Below, one piece after another: positions 22,726 to 36,100 of a stretch of DNA of 64,000 bases. The position numbers were made by a program, and so were the translations under genes. The stretch lies in contig JAIUCV010000007.1 of the NCBI GenBank assembly GCA_026724425.1, forward strand, positions 24,100,119 to 24,164,118. The letters are read 5' to 3'. Origin of the DNA: Erythrophleum ivorense. Taxonomy: Eukaryota; Streptophyta; Magnoliopsida; Fabales; Fabaceae. Within the stretch, counting starts at the first letter, position 1; every line of letters starts with the position of its first letter. The notes beneath the pieces are model-generated. The model ran no database searches and had not been told where the DNA came from. It was given only the letters and a program-made list of their open reading frames with translations.

Positions 22726-25479
22726 GACGGGAAGTGGCAGTTTTTACCCTCATTTATACTTGATAACGTTAAACTAGAGACAGGGGCTAAGAAGGCAGGA
22801 AAACTAAAAGATAGAAAAATGGCTGACCAAAAAAAAAAACATAGATATTAGCAATTGCGAAAATAGAGCCTTGGGTAGGGGCGACACAAACATATTCTGT
22901 AGCTTAGGCGAAATTTTAATACAAGACTTTTTATCTTCTTAATAAAAAATTTTATTTTTTCTCCTTAAAATTTAGTTTTCTAGTTCTGCATTAAAGTTTT
23001 CATAGTTAGGTTCTACATTATTCTAACTTTTAACTACTTTTTATAGGTATATATTATTTTCTTGTGAAACTTTTTTAAAAAAATAGAATAATTGAAACTT
23101 AATTGCAATATAGATCACATGATGGAACCTTTTAATGGAATGATACCATTAATTGTTTCTCAATCAAAGCAGAATAACTTTCTCTTGCTTTTGACATAAG
23201 TGGAAGATAAACACAATGAAGGAGGGTTTGAGTATTATTCAAAATGAGAGTAAAAATGATCAGGAATAGTTTTATAGCAAAATATTTGAGTGTTAGTGTG
23301 TTGGGAATGAAAGACAGAATAAGTTGTGAGAAATAATTTATTGTTAAAATTTGATACACTTAATTATGGGGAGTAAAAAAGGACAAAAAAGAGTTAGAAT
23401 GTTGGGAATAAGAGATATTGATAAAAAAAATAGGGAGAAGAAATAGGGTTTGCAATTAATATGAGTGAAAAATAGTGATATTTATGAAGCAATTAAGAAA
23501 TTTTAGGGCCTTGACTTGTAAACATTTTTTTAAAATAAATTTGACTCTTTCTTTGTCATTAAAGATAATAAAAATTAAATTTTTTATAATTATATAAATT
23601 ATAGGTGATACTAACCTAAAATTTTAAAAGGCTTAAGCAACGACTTTACTTACTTTATGCTTGAGCTGCCCTTTGGGATGAGTATTCGCCTCAGTTACTC
23701 TCTTCATAGTCTAGTTTTATCTCTAGTCTCTTTGTTTCTTTTTTCCTTTTAAATGATAAATTGACCTCTGCAATTCTTTGTAATGGTTTCCATATTGGTA
23801 TTTAGAGAAAAATTTGGACAATGGGAGTTCAGTACAGGTGGTGTTCCTCTTGTTTTGGTTATTCTGAGTAAAATGTTTTACAAAGTGATGCAGAGAAAAT
23901 GAGAGAGAGAGAGAGGATGGATAGATGCAGAGGTGGCCAGTAACAAGGAAATGGCACAGAGAGGTAAAACTCTGTATTCTAGAAGGATGGTTAGGGCTCT
24001 CAGGCTAAACATGTAATTAGACTTCACAGTTAAATACCAATATAAATAGATTCTAACAGGGGAGAACAATGATAACTTTTAAAAGGTTAAAATGTAGAAT
24101 TTTCTGAACTTTATTTATAAATAATTTTTTGACTTTAAAAATTTTAATGAATCTTCTAAATTTAAAATTATGTGTGAGTCATATTTTATTGTCAATTAGT
24201 TTATTATTTTACTAATAGAAATGTAAGGAATTATTTACATAAAAAATAAAGTTTGGGAGTCTATTTTTAGATTTTGATGATTAGGACAATATCTAGAGAT
24301 AAAGTTGAAGAAGATTATATGTATTTTGACTTCTTTGAAGTAGAAAGATATCAAATATTAAATCCTTAAACTTTAGGAGAGGTAATAATAATTTACCTTT
24401 TAAATATTTTCTACACACAAAAATATTATAATTATTGAAGAATGAATCATTTTTATTGGCATGTCTTACAAATTTAAATATCAAAGATGAATATATATAT
24501 ATATATATATATTCTCCCTGTATCAAAGCTGAAATAATTAAAAAGTATTATTGAAGAAATGTATTATCATGCCTCCTTTGAGCTGAATGAGACAAAGTTG
24601 GAAACTGTAAGAGGCGAAACTGTGTTATAATTACACAGATACATAGGCTTCTAGCTGGGATGAGGACGATAGTGGGGATAAAAACTCACGACAAGTCATG
24701 GCAGTAGTAGTGGTATTATCTTTGATTACTATGTGTAACTTAAAAAAATGGGGTTTTATGGTATTTTGGAGGTACATATGTGTGTGTGCGTGTTGAATGG
24801 AGTATTGGAATGCAGGAAGTTATATGAAGTGTTGTAAGGTGTAGCGTCATTATATGCATTTAGGCCAAAATGATACGCAATGGGATATGTTGCATGAGGA
24901 GTCACCCTTTTTCCCAGAACTTGAAAACGACAACTATATATGTATCTGTGGCCTTTGCTCAGGTAGGGTGGGTCAACATTGGACTCCCACTTGCCCGCCA
25001 ATAATTATTTTGTTATTTTGCAGACTTTCTCCCATTTTGTAGCTTAATTTAATTAAATTTATTATTTCTATGAGACTTTGTTTGTACTCGCACACACCAC
25101 CCCAGGGAACCCAGTACACTAAGGCCAAGGAAAACTAGGGTTAATTAGAGACAAGTCACTCATTAATTGATAGTTTAATAAAAAAATTAAATGATAACTT
25201 AGTTTACTACTTGAATGTTACGTTATCATTATCAAGGAGGTAGATTAAATGAGTAAAATTTTTAATATTTCTCATGTTATTTTGCCCCTTACCCTTTGAA
25301 TTTGGAGACTCCAATGAATGATTCTCAACTCACTCTTGATCCATTTTACCAATCATACAGGCCACAATTCTTAAATCCTTTCGTGACATAACACTAATTT
25401 TCTCAAAAAAATAAATGTTTGTAAAATACCATTTTAAAAATGTTATAACATGTACTCATTTTTTATTATTGAATCTTTA
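22726..25479. other. Intergenic DNA, no gene seen; possible degraded inverted-repeat element
   Basis: No coding region is supported. A weak inverted repeat may bound an 0.8-kb insertion. The left phrase near 22,878 (GGGGCGACAC, then GCTTAGGCGAAATTTTAA) and the right end near 23,685 (reverse complement GGGCAGCTCAAGC, then TTGCTTAAGCCTTTTAAAAT) are similar but diverged. Short (GA)n near 23,898 and (TA)n near 24,492-24,512 occur. 24,750-25,010 is less AT-rich, but its frames have no family resemblance. Confidence 0.4.
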
Positions 25480-25484
25480 GAATA

Positions 25485-25812
25485 ATAATTTTAATAGAAT
25501 AAATTATGTAAACCTTTCTAAAATTTGACTAAACTGCACATATATCTCTCTTATTTCAAAAATTTTATCCAACGCTCTGTAATTTATTTTTATTAATGAA
25601 ATTAATTTAGTTGCTTTACTGTCATTAAAATTACAATATCATATCATATGCAAAAAGTTAACTGCTTTTAATTAAAAATAAATTCTTGACCATAATGTAA
25701 AACCCAACACAGAGGGCAAAACTACATTTGAAATAGTGTATTTTAAAAATACATATTAAATATAATTTAACTAAAATTTTTTAAAAAAGTGTAATTTATT
25801 CATTTTAATAGC
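25485..25812. mobile_element. Probable small inverted-repeat (MITE-like) element
   Basis: The left end (about 25,485-25,560: ATTTTAATAGAATAAATTAT...TTCTAAAATTTGACTAAA) matches the reverse complement of the right end (ATTAAAATGAATAAATTACA...AAAAATTTTAGTTAAAT). The arms are about 60-80 bp and imperfect, with no coding content. No convincing target duplication was found. Confidence 0.5.
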
Positions 25813-27895
25813 ATAGGTAAATTAAACTTGCAGGTGGACCCATGATCAACTATACATCACAGTTAAACCTTTCAATCATCTTCGCGTTGATTGGCTTCAA
25901 TGGAATTCAAACTGAGGGATATCTTCAACTCTCTCTCTCTCTCTCTCCCCTCTCCTTCCTAGCGTCATTGGAACGTGAGATAATGTCATTTTCAAAGTTA
26001 TTAAATAAGTCTAATGCCTTAAGATTAGACCTATTCACACACAACTATTATTATTTAAAAAGTATTTTTTTTGGGCTGATATTTTAACGAAGGAAGTTAC
26101 AAGTTTCTTATAGGACACCTCAAATGCAGGGCCCCTAGTACTACATTGGGGTAGGGACAAACAGTAATAAATTAAGCAACAATTGTCTTCGTATTTTGTC
26201 ACCATGCTGCACTATAAGGATTGCAGAAGGGTGTAGAGAAGACAAATTATGCTGGCTCTCTTCTTTGCTATTCTGGGATTACCATAAGACTGGTGGGCCA
26301 TCCACCACTTGAACATCCCCTCTCTTTCTTTTTCTCTCTCTTTATCAATGTTATTGGTTTAAAGTATGAAACGTATAAAATTGCTTTAAAATTAAAAAAA
26401 AAATAACACAAAAAATAGGAGTATATATAATTTACTTTCTCTCTTTATTTATTCTTTCTTTTTTTTAATTTCTTTCTCTCTATATTTTATAAACTTCACA
26501 TTTTATAAGCTTCAAACTCTTTCTTCTTTTACCTCAATTAAGTAAACCGAAAAGGCAAAATTAGCTCAATGGAATTTAGCACTCAATTTTTCCTTCTATT
26601 TCAAACCAATTAGTAAGGTATTTCCCACAAAGAATTGCCATAATTAAGGTCAAAACCCCCACAAATAATAGAATTTTGTACCTTTCGCTCCTAAATTTTC
26701 TCTTTTCTGTCCCACATTATAGGAGGTACACACATACACATGCATAATCACTTTTGCAAGTTAGAAAGAGGGGTGCTACATTGCCAAACAAAAAAAAAAA
26801 AAAAGTAGTGTCAAGTGAAAAATCTTATCTCATAAATGTAGTTATATTTATGATCAAATAATCTCTTCTGAACTTTTTTTTCCCTTACCAAGCTTTTTTA
26901 ATTGTGAATAGAGACCTAACTTTGAGTTTTACACCAAATACAATTTGTTAATTTTATAGAAAATGACAAAGTATTAGCTATAAAAATTTTAAAACTAAGA
27001 CAGCATTCGTTTTCGTTTCAATTTATTTTAGGTTCCCCTAAACTTCATGAAACTTATCTTCACACCTCATCTAATGTTTAAAATAATATCTTTACCTTTT
27101 TTTTCTTATTTGAGTAATAAAAAAAGTGGTTATAGATTATCTAAATTTCAACTTGCAAGTTTTTTTTTTTGTAAAATTTAAAAGAAATAAAAGTGAAACA
27201 TGAAAAATTTTAATGTCATAAACATTTTAAAATGTTGTCTCATAGTACATGTCTATCTCTCTTTAACTATAAAAATAAATTATTCAAAAAATAACTTCAA
27301 AGAATCATTGTTATGAATTATCTAATAAATGTGGTAAAAAAGGGATACAAAAAGAACAAATGTAAAATCTTCCATCCTTTGTGACAACTCTATGAAAATA
27401 TGCTTGATAGACCAGACTTTAAGAGAGTCGAAGAGACGATTAAGGTTCCCGACTGCAGGGAACGATGGGGAAAGAGTATTCTATATTTATCAGAACAAAT
27501 TTCCTAATTTAAATTTTCGTCAACACTTTCGGTGATTTACAGGTACTAGGAATTTCCCACCAAAAGATAAATTGCGAGGGCTATTAACTCTATTAACAAT
27601 TTATATTAATTAAAAAACTCCATAAATTGAAACCAAATGATGCGTACACGTAAATGTTATAAATATTAGAAAAACGTAAATATAATTACTAAAATGACAA
27701 TACGGAGAAGTTGGTAAAACGTATTTGAGTATGATAATAATATTCCTCACAACTAAGAAATGTTGCAAAAGTTAAAGAAGCCATTAAAACTATAATTAGA
27801 GTAGAAGGAAGAGCATCAGAGGGGGTAAAATCTACAAAATTGGGAGGTTTATCCTTGTTCCTTGTAAACCCTAAAGAGACTTAAATGAGGAAAGT
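25813..27895. other. Intergenic DNA downstream of PLATZ, no gene seen
   Basis: AT-rich, with a (CT)n tract at about 25,928-25,950 and other pyrimidine-rich stretches near 26,310-26,345. The open frames here are under 85 codons and unlike any family I know. No RNA gene was recognised. Confidence 0.5.
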
Positions 27896-28117
27896 AATAA
27901 TTTGGTGCTTAGGTTGTTAGATTAATTTAATTTTGTTTTTAAAATTAATAAATATACAGGTTAATTTTTAAAACTAACAAACTCATTATTCATTATTTTG
28001 TTTTTTTATCAAATTACAGTTACAATGAGTTTGTCAATTTTTTAAAAATCAACTCGTATATTTATTAATTTTGAAAAACAAAAATTAAATAAATTTAATA
28101 ACTTAAGCAACAAATTA
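27896..28117. mobile_element. Palindromic MITE just downstream of PLATZ
   Basis: This is a near-perfect inverted repeat. The left arm (TGCTTAGGTTGTTAGATTAA, then AAAATTAATAAATATAC and AACAAACTCATT) is mirrored by the right arm, whose reverse complement reads TGCTTAAGTTATTAAATT, AAAATTAATAAATATAC and GACAAACTCATT. Total is about 220 bp with a spacer of about 30 bp. It lies about 117 bp beyond the PLATZ stop codon and could fall within that gene's 3' UTR. No clear target duplication was seen. Confidence 0.8.
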
Positions 28118-28233
28118 TAGATGTAGTACAAATTAACTTTGATTCATTAAGCAAAGAATAGAAATGCGAAAAGATTTTCCAAAACCTCCCCTATCTCCCC
28201 TCTTTTGTCCTTTGGTTGTTTCCGTACACAGAT

Positions 28234-29753
28234 TCAATACAGCGGGGCCCGCTGAGGTGTCCCCTTCCTACGGTTCATCAGCCCCACCGAAATTTCCGAC
28301 ACCGGCGAACACGCCGGCAGACAAGCTCCTCTGTACGTCGAACCGCCACCGCCACTGCTCCTTTTCTTCCTCACAATCTCCGTCGTCGCCGTGCAAGCGA
28401 GCGTCCTGCAATCCACCCCTCCGTAGCCACCCGAACCGGACGACGTCGTCCGGTTCGAACCGGCCGGCTCGAGGACCGAGTCAGGTGTCATGAGACCGTT
28501 GTCGAACCCAGTATCAGGCAAGGGCAGGTAGTTGCACTCGAACAAGTACCCAGAGAGGCCACCCCTTGTCCTCAAAAGGTAATTGATCTGTAAAGGCAAG
28601 TAAATAGAAAGCTGAAGTGATATGATATGATATGAAATGAAATGAAGCCATTTGAGAGAATTGGCATGGGAGTTTGAGAAAGCTGAGAGATTGTGGAAGA
28701 AAAAGGTGGAAACATAATGGAATGGGAACTTGATGATGGTATTCAAACTTTTAATTTATTTATTTATATATTTTTTCATTTTTCAATGCGAATTTGCAAA
28801 ATAAATTAATTAATAAAGAAGAGACCTTGCACGAAAGAGAGCAGAATTGGTATGGGTCTTGCAGGCTTCTGTCACAGGTACTGCAGAAATTGCCGGAGCC
28901 TCTGAAGTTCCGTGTCTGTGGCCTTTGGTTTAAAAATACCACTTTTGCACTGTTCGTTGTGTATGACTGTAAAAGAGAGTGAGAGTCTGTGAGACCCGTC
29001 TATTCTTTTGATTCCCCTATTGTTTAAACCTTCATGAGGAATAATCAATCAATTCATGGACTTCTCAAGCATGCAGAAACAGAAACATCAATTGAAACAT
29101 GGGTTACCTCTAGCTTTGCGGATTGTTTAGCGTTAAATTATTTTCCAGTGCAAGGAATCCATTACAAGATATGAACAGAAGTGAAGCAAGTTTCTCAATT
29201 CTCACTATCTTCCATTTTTCTAGGTCAATTATACCGAACATGCGCTTCTAAGATGAAAAATTTTCACTTACTTGAACAGAAGTGCAGTCAATTAACTTGG
29301 CAGCATCATCCAACCTTATAACGTCGTGATAAACATATCTTCTAATCTGGAAAAATAGCGAAAAAACTAAAATCAGACCAAGAATTTAAACAAAGCAAGG
29401 ATAATTAATCTATCATCAAATGGGTTTTTCGTTATATGAAATTTTGAGTGAGAACCTGTAAGAGTCTGTGAGAGCGATGAGGGGACAAACAGTGAGGGCA
29501 GAGGCTAACACAACAATCCAAACAGTACACGTTCTTTTCATTCTTCTTTGCTTCCTCATGAATTATGCAAGCGTTATAGAATTTCTCAGACAGAAGGACT
29601 TGAAGCCAGCGAGGAACATGTGAAGAAGAAACCAACTGCATATATGACCATGAATTGAATTAATTAACATTCAGAGAGATACCCCAAGGAAACAGAAAGG
29701 ACAAATTTGCAGGTAATAGCTGTGATAGCAAGGAGAAAAATAATACCCACCAT
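28234..29753 (-). CDS. PLATZ-family zinc-finger transcription factor, five exons
   Basis: The coding exons are 29,753-29,751 (ATG only), 29,635-29,456, 29,346-29,272, 28,966-28,826 and 28,587-28,234, giving 250 residues. All introns are GT-AG and phase 0. PLATZ proteins are plant-specific zinc-dependent DNA-binding factors that bind A/T-rich DNA in the nucleus and usually repress transcription. The N-terminus has PRWLQVLLSEKFYNACIIHE, the KKNEKN motif, and paired cysteines and histidines of a B-box-like finger (CLDC, CPHCLSPHRSHRLLQ). Then come IRRYVYHDVIRLDD, NSAKVVFLNQRPQ, and a second finger (CSTCDRSLQDPYQFCSLSC). The tail has the family's RTLACTATTEIVRKKRSS, PVSEIS and MNRRKG...RAPLY end. 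Length and order are normal for the family and no defect is visible. A Met at 29,641 next to the exon 2 acceptor is an alternative start. Exon 5 is much GC-richer than its surroundings. Confidence 0.95.
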
Positions 29754-30126
29754 GATTTTCTTCCTCCAGCAATTTGAATTTTGATGTGCTTCTGTGTGTT
29801 TCTGAATTGGAGCCTGGGGTTATGGAGATAGTGAGGGTGAGAGAAGCTGCGATCAGAGAGAGAAATAAACTGGATTTCAAAAGGAGGAGAGAGAGTGTGT
29901 CAGTAAAGGGGAACGGCGCTTGACAGCTGAAGATACAAATATTACTGTTACCAATGAAGAAGAGGGCAGGAGGAAAGGGGGGGTATGGTGGCCACAATTA
30001 AAGAGGATTGTGTCACACACTTCGCTCATCTTAAAGTAATGGATTTTTTTTCTTAGAAAATTTAATTTTTTATGAAATCGAGTTTTTATTATTAAATTTT
30101 TTTACTTGTTATTATACTAATAGATT
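29754..30126 (-). promoter_or_regulatory. PLATZ 5' UTR and proximal promoter region
   Basis: This is the sequence directly upstream of the PLATZ start, read on the minus strand. 29,754-29,990 is mixed-composition and rich in CT-type tracts in the transcribed direction, as expected for a plant 5' leader. No single TATA box can be assigned with confidence. The region ends against a palindromic element at 30,127. Confidence 0.4.
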
Positions 30127-30365
30127 TAAGAGAAATTATAGTGTAAGAATTTAAGTTTAAAATATTTATGTTAAAAGATATTAAATTTTAAATTATTTTA
30201 AAATTATTTCAAGACAAAAATTTAAATTACATAAAAAATTATATTTTAGATCTTAATTTAAAATTTTTCTGTTCTTATCATTTAAAATAATTTAAAAATT
30301 AAAAAATCTTTTAATATAAGTATTTTTAATTTATGATTTTAACTGTAATTTTTTTCTAGATTTAA
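30127..30365. mobile_element. Palindromic AT-rich MITE upstream of PLATZ
   Basis: The left arm (about 30,130-30,230) and right arm (about 30,240-30,365) form an inverted repeat of about 100 bp per arm. Matching phrases include ATTTATGTTAAAAGATATTA on the left and, reverse complemented, ACTTATATTAAAAGATTTTT on the right, then TTTAAATTATTTTAAA in both. There is no coding content. It lies about 380 bp upstream of the PLATZ start codon. Confidence 0.7.
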
Positions 30366-31434
30366 CAATACAAAAATTGAAAGTCACACTTTTTATATTG
30401 ATATTTTAATTTAATCAGAATACCAAAAGACTAATCAAATATAAATTTTGTCAATCAATAATTTCTTGATGAGTGTTCCCATGAATTTTGTTGATTCGGA
30501 AATATTTGTTTGAGTTATTGTGCATTGTATATGTGTAAATAATACTGAAGGGAAGTTTGACTATTTATAAGGCTGAAATTTATCTATGATTTAATTTATT
30601 TCTATTTTAAAATTTTTATTTACTCAATATATTATTAAGAGTAGTCCTTATTTAGTTGTTGAATAAATTTGATTTAGTTTAAACAAATACCTAAAATTTA
30701 AGTTGATTTCAGATAAAAAAATATTATTTTTATTAAAATAATATTAAAAATAAATCAGTCTAATATTACAAATTAAGGTACACTAACATATGTGAGATTC
30801 CTTTTCAATCACGCTTACCTTTATCAAATTCACACTTTTTTGGAAAATATATTTTTAATTGTCTTGTGAAGTTTTATATTACATAATGGTGTCTCATATG
30901 ATATTGTACTTTCTCTTTCTTTTTTGTTATGATCAAAATATCATCAAATTTTGTTGGAATTATTCTCTTTTTAAACAATATGGTATTCTCTTTTGATAAA
31001 TTATAATATTGTTTCTATCCGTTTCATTTATTTCTCTCACAGTAAAATATATAGAATATGATATCTAGGAGACATTATTATAAAATACGTATTAACACTC
31101 TTGTAATTAAATTGTTTGAGAAAAGAAGCAGTAAAATTAACAAAATAAAAGGATAAACCCATCAATTTTAAGGGAAGTTGGAATCGACTTAAAAAATGTT
31201 GCTTTTTTCATTGCTGTTCAAAAAGAGCCCATGTCCCGAAACCCTGAAAATCTCTAACCAAATGGTTCATTGTGAATGGCTGTCTTGCTGGCGCTCTCTC
31301 TCCCTCTGTGTATCTGCTAAATGACAACACAAGAAACAGTGACTTTTCTCAGTTCTCGGTAGAAAAAGTGGCAAGTGGGAATAGGCTCAAAATGACCATT
31401 TCGTAATGACAATTGCACCAATTAGTTTTTTTTT
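30366..31434. other. Intergenic DNA, no gene seen
   Basis: AT-rich. 31,200-31,390 is less AT-rich and contains a short (CT) tract, but no frame or RNA gene is recognisable there. Confidence 0.5.
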
Positions 31435-31915
31435 CTTAAAATAAAATTGTTATTTAAATTTTTAAATATTTTTCAAAGAATACTTTATTTTAATCTCTTA
31501 CAAATAAAATATTTATTAATTTAATTTCTTATAAAATTATATTTTCAATTTAACTTATCATAAATAAATATCTTTTAATTTGACTCCTCATAAATAAAAT
31601 TATTATCAATAATATCATTATATTAATTTACTATAAATAAAATTAATTAAAAATTAGTAGAAAGACATTATTTGTAACCTATAAAAAATATGTTGCATAT
31701 CATCATATTTATAAATTTATTTACAATAAATTTATATAAAGACATTATTAATAATAATTTTATCCATAAAAAATTAAATTAAAACATGCCCATCTATAAG
31801 AGATTAAATTGATAAAGTAATTTTATGAAAGATTAAATTAAAAAATATTTCATCTGTGACAAATTAAAATAGATTTACTCATTTTTATATTTAAAAAAGC
31901 TTTTTCAAAAAAAAG
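31435..31915. mobile_element. Second foldback element with repeated arms
   Basis: The left arm (about 31,470-31,610) and the reverse complement of the right arm (about 31,750-31,880) share phrases such as ATTTAATTTCTTATAAAATT / ATTTAATCTTTCATAAAATT and AATCTCTTA. Each arm repeats a roughly 40-50-bp unit, as in the MITE at 6,082-6,825. There is no coding content and target duplications were not resolved. Confidence 0.6.
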
Positions 31916-33149
31916 AACCTTGTTAAATATGATAAAATTTGGTTAATTATTTATTAATTTTAATTATAACCATATTAAGATGGTTGGGGAATGATAACCT
32001 TTTTTATATATAGATTGTTTTTACTTTTCATAAATTGTAAATTTTGAACTCTTTTACGTTTAATTATAAAAAAGTTTCATTGATAAAAAAAAGTTATTTA
32101 GAACAATGTTTTATTGTATTGGGTTGATTATTAAACTTAACAGCACTGTCAATATTCTCATATTAATTATACATTTCTAATGCAAATCATTCTTTTAGCT
32201 CTTTACTTTTTCTTAGTATAAAAAATCATGAAGCTATTATTTATGACTAGAGATTAAGGTAGCTAAGGATCTAGTCAAGAAAACTTAGTTGAAATATAAT
32301 AGTCGATGACATGAACTAGCCAAAGCTCAATTACCAATTAAATACCCATGCCTCATATAACAGAAAGTTGCAAAAATAAAAGGGCGTGAATCCTGCAAAA
32401 TAGTAACATTTAAAAGTAGTTGAACTTTATGATCCTTGTTATTAGGCTAATGAAAAGCACAAATATTATGAACAAAGACATGGATTGATGGAGAACGTGT
32501 ATAATAGAGGAGGCTATAAATTGAAAGCAATGAGCACCATGCAACACACACATAAAAACCTTTTAAAATTCTTACAATCACAATTTTTTTTATTTTTTTT
32601 AGCTATTTATCTGCTTTATTTACCATTTTCAACCTAATTTTCAATTAACTTGTATTTGATTTTTTTCAAAGTATTTTTGTTGTCAATTCCAGAACTTGTA
32701 AATTCTTTATAGTTAAATGCAATAGTTATTTACATTTATAGGCTTTGCAACTAAAATTTATGCATAGTTAACTACTTTTTTCTATGGTTAACTATGTTTT
32801 GGACACAGGGGAAACCACTTTTTAAGAAAATTATGTCCCATATTTTTTTGACTCATAAAACAAGGATTGAAAATTAGTTTTTCGAAATCAATTTCACAAG
32901 CTCAGTTATATCAATTACCTAATTGATACCCTTCTAGAAAATCTTATCAACACACATAGAAATTGGCACTCTTTGGGGGACCTGTGAAGTTGTTAATGGT
33001 GCATATTCAAAGGCTTTAAGAGTTACCACAATTACCTTTACTCAAGCTTGTTTGAAGAAGAAATTCCATTTTATGACATTACACAACAGTTTGGAAAAAG
33101 GAACTAATGCCCTTTCCTCTAAATAAAGTTCACTAGAGTAATCTATATC
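31916..33149. other. AT-rich spacer before retrotransposon remnant, no gene seen
   Basis: No frame over 60 codons with family resemblance was found. From about 32,940 the base composition becomes less AT-rich. This may be the decayed 5' internal part of the Ty3/gypsy element that follows. Confidence 0.4.
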
Positions 33150-36100
33150 AATGACAACTACAATTCCTTCCTTAAGGCATCACATAATGGAAGGAATTCT
33201 GGAATGCATGCCAACTTTGTTGGCTACATTTGTTGACATCTTGAAAGTGTTGGTAGTGAAAAAAATGCATAGTGAATGTGAAAGGGAAAAGCACGCCTCA
33301 AAATATACTTGGAGGGTGAAGCATATGTGGTTCTATTACCAACACCCTTCTCAAAGCCCAAGTGTTAAATTAATTACCCTCAGCCAAGCTATCCATTACC
33401 AATTCAGTTTGAATTTGTCCCTATGAATGGGATTTATGACTTGACATCAGCAAATTCAAACAACTTCTAATATGATCAAGTGGATAATGCTAAGAGCTTA
33501 TATCGGCACCAAGTGTCTCTACTACATTGTCAGGACTCTTTTAAAGGAATTAAATAAGGCATTTTTGAAGTTAATGTTGGGTATTAGAAAATGACTACTT
33601 AATGGCTAGCTAATATTCAGAGATATCAGGCCTATACCTATAATTGATCCCATTTATGACACTTGTTCAATAAATAGAAGTCTAATAACTAGTGTTTATT
33701 GCTATCTTTACAACACTTCAATTTAGCACGATAGGTGTGGTTCCACCCTAATAGTTGATAGGGCAAACATTAGTAATCTTCTATGAGGTCCCATTCCAAT
33801 AGTTGATAATAGACACATTACCAACATGAAAGGTGACTGTCCCATAAGTTGATGGCCTTAGCACCACTACTATTGATCATGACATCCTAGCTAAAGCAAT
33901 GAAGAAATATCTTGTGTATGTGCCAAAGTTAAGGGATAGACTAGTGTATAAGAAGCCTTACCCTAATTGTATAGATAAGGCCATGCTCTTGCCCAAGGGT
34001 TACAAACCTTTTGATTGCTCAATTTTCTTTGGAAAGGATAGACAGTATATGATTGATCATAGTGGAAGGTTTTCAGCTTAATGTAATGAGGTTAATCATA
34101 ATGAATTCTATAAGTCATAGCTATTCCTTTTATCCCTAACCCGCACCATGTTCACTTGGTATGGAAATTTACCTCCTAATTCTGTTTAGAACTAGCAGGA
34201 TATGGAAAGGCTTTTCCATGAACAATTCCATCAAGCCCAAGCAAAGGTGTCTATTTGCTATTATCTTGGCTTTAAAGCAAAAGGTATATGAGCTAGCAAA
34301 AAATTTTGTTGTACAATTCCAAAAGATGAAGAGTAGATGTATTATTTAGTTGCTTGAAAGTGAGGTAACAAGAATGGCAACTGGAAGAATGCATTGGCAC
34401 TCAAGGAGATGTTGATTGTTTAATAATTCTTTAATTTAATGGATATGGCCACCAAGGCATCCAAAAGATATTTTGGCTTACTCTGAAATTCTGGCTAGTA
34501 GAAGATATTCCTACCTTACTCTAAAACCATCCAAGGTGAAGAAAACATAAAAGATTGAAATTGAAAAGTCACACCTATTTGACATCACTAAAACTAACTA
34601 AATATATAACCATGTATTGACAAACAAGCATATTAAACTTTCAAATGGCCACAGGATTCCTTTAGTTGAAGAATTAAAAGGCAACAAATACTGTAAGTAG
34701 TATAATTCTTATAACCACATCACTAACAATTGCATTATTGTTTGGAATGGCATCTAAAAGGAAATGCAAAAGAGATGAGTGTAACTTGCTAAAAAGGATA
34801 TAATAGTCGATGTCAATCCATTCCTAAAGGCTATCTCCACCAATGTGGTAACTATGGCACACCTTTTAGCAAATATGCCAAGGGGCCATCAAGAATGGCC
34901 ATGTTGTCTAAAGAGGAACATGCCAAAATTAGCACAAGCCACCAAGACTAAAGGGAAATAGAGGCACCTAAAGCCAAAATCTTAGTTGATTAGTTAGAGG
35001 CTTGCTTTGTGTGATGGCAAAAGCCATATAAGCATATTTGACAGACTTGACACATTACCAAAGTAGAACCAAAGACCTAATGCCTAAGCACATAAAAGGC
35101 AAGTCCACAAGTCGTGGTCACCTAACGGGGGCATTCAATTAAACATCATTATTAAAGACAAAGCTGCTTAAGCCTTTCTAAGGTTTATCAAATTGAGAGT
35201 ACCTTTGGTTAATGGCAAGTGGATTGTGAATAAGAGAAGGTTGAAGAACTTGAAATAGGGTAAATAATAGTTGACAAGGACCCATTTTTAGAGATTATAG
35301 AGGAAGTGTATAGTCAAGCCTCAAAATAAGGTGTAGAGGATGTTCAACACGACCTTGCCTACTAAAAGATAAGTTAGGAAGGAGGGCAATGACAAAGACT
35401 TACTAATAAGAAAACCTAAGATATCATCTTTAGGGTAGTCTTCTTTAAATATGATTGGAGTAACACTAAATATCTTCTTGGGTAAAGAGTCTTTGCTTGT
35501 TAAGTTGGAAAAAAGATGTCAAAGCTTTCAAGCTAGAATAAGCTAAATTAGTTAAAGTAGGAATGGCCAAAGAAGTAGCTAAGGTAGTGTTTAATAAACC
35601 TAAAAAAGTCATGGCTAGGCATCTTAAACCCCTATACATGAAGGCCTTTATTATTGCCTAACCTATCAACTAAGTATTTGTTAATGCTGGACCAACACTT
35701 AATGTCATGTCACTGTCATTGCTGAAGAGGTTGGGAAGGCAAAGAAAGATCTTATTAAAATAAACATGGCAATGACAAATTTTACTAGTGGACCTACACC
35801 AATTAAATGGATGTTGCCAATGCAACTCACAATGGGAAGAAAGAACTTTACCACTACCTTTTTTATGGTGGAAGGGAAGGTCTCCTACATGTTATTTTTA
35901 GGACAAGATTGGATATATGCCAGTTATTGTATCTTATCTTCCTTGCATCAACTCCTGATTTATAGGTACATAGGAGACTTAAAGGTCATGAAAGTTGATG
36001 ATAAACCATTCTCAACTGAGGTTAAGATGGTAGATGCATCATATTACACATGCAATATGCAATTAATAAACCTTACCTTCAAATCTTAAGTTAGATCCTA

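Noticed and set aside
28164..28593. Two plus-strand open frames of 109 and 125 codons
   Set aside because: They lie antisense to the last PLATZ exon. They are open only because that exon is GC-rich, and they have no family resemblance.
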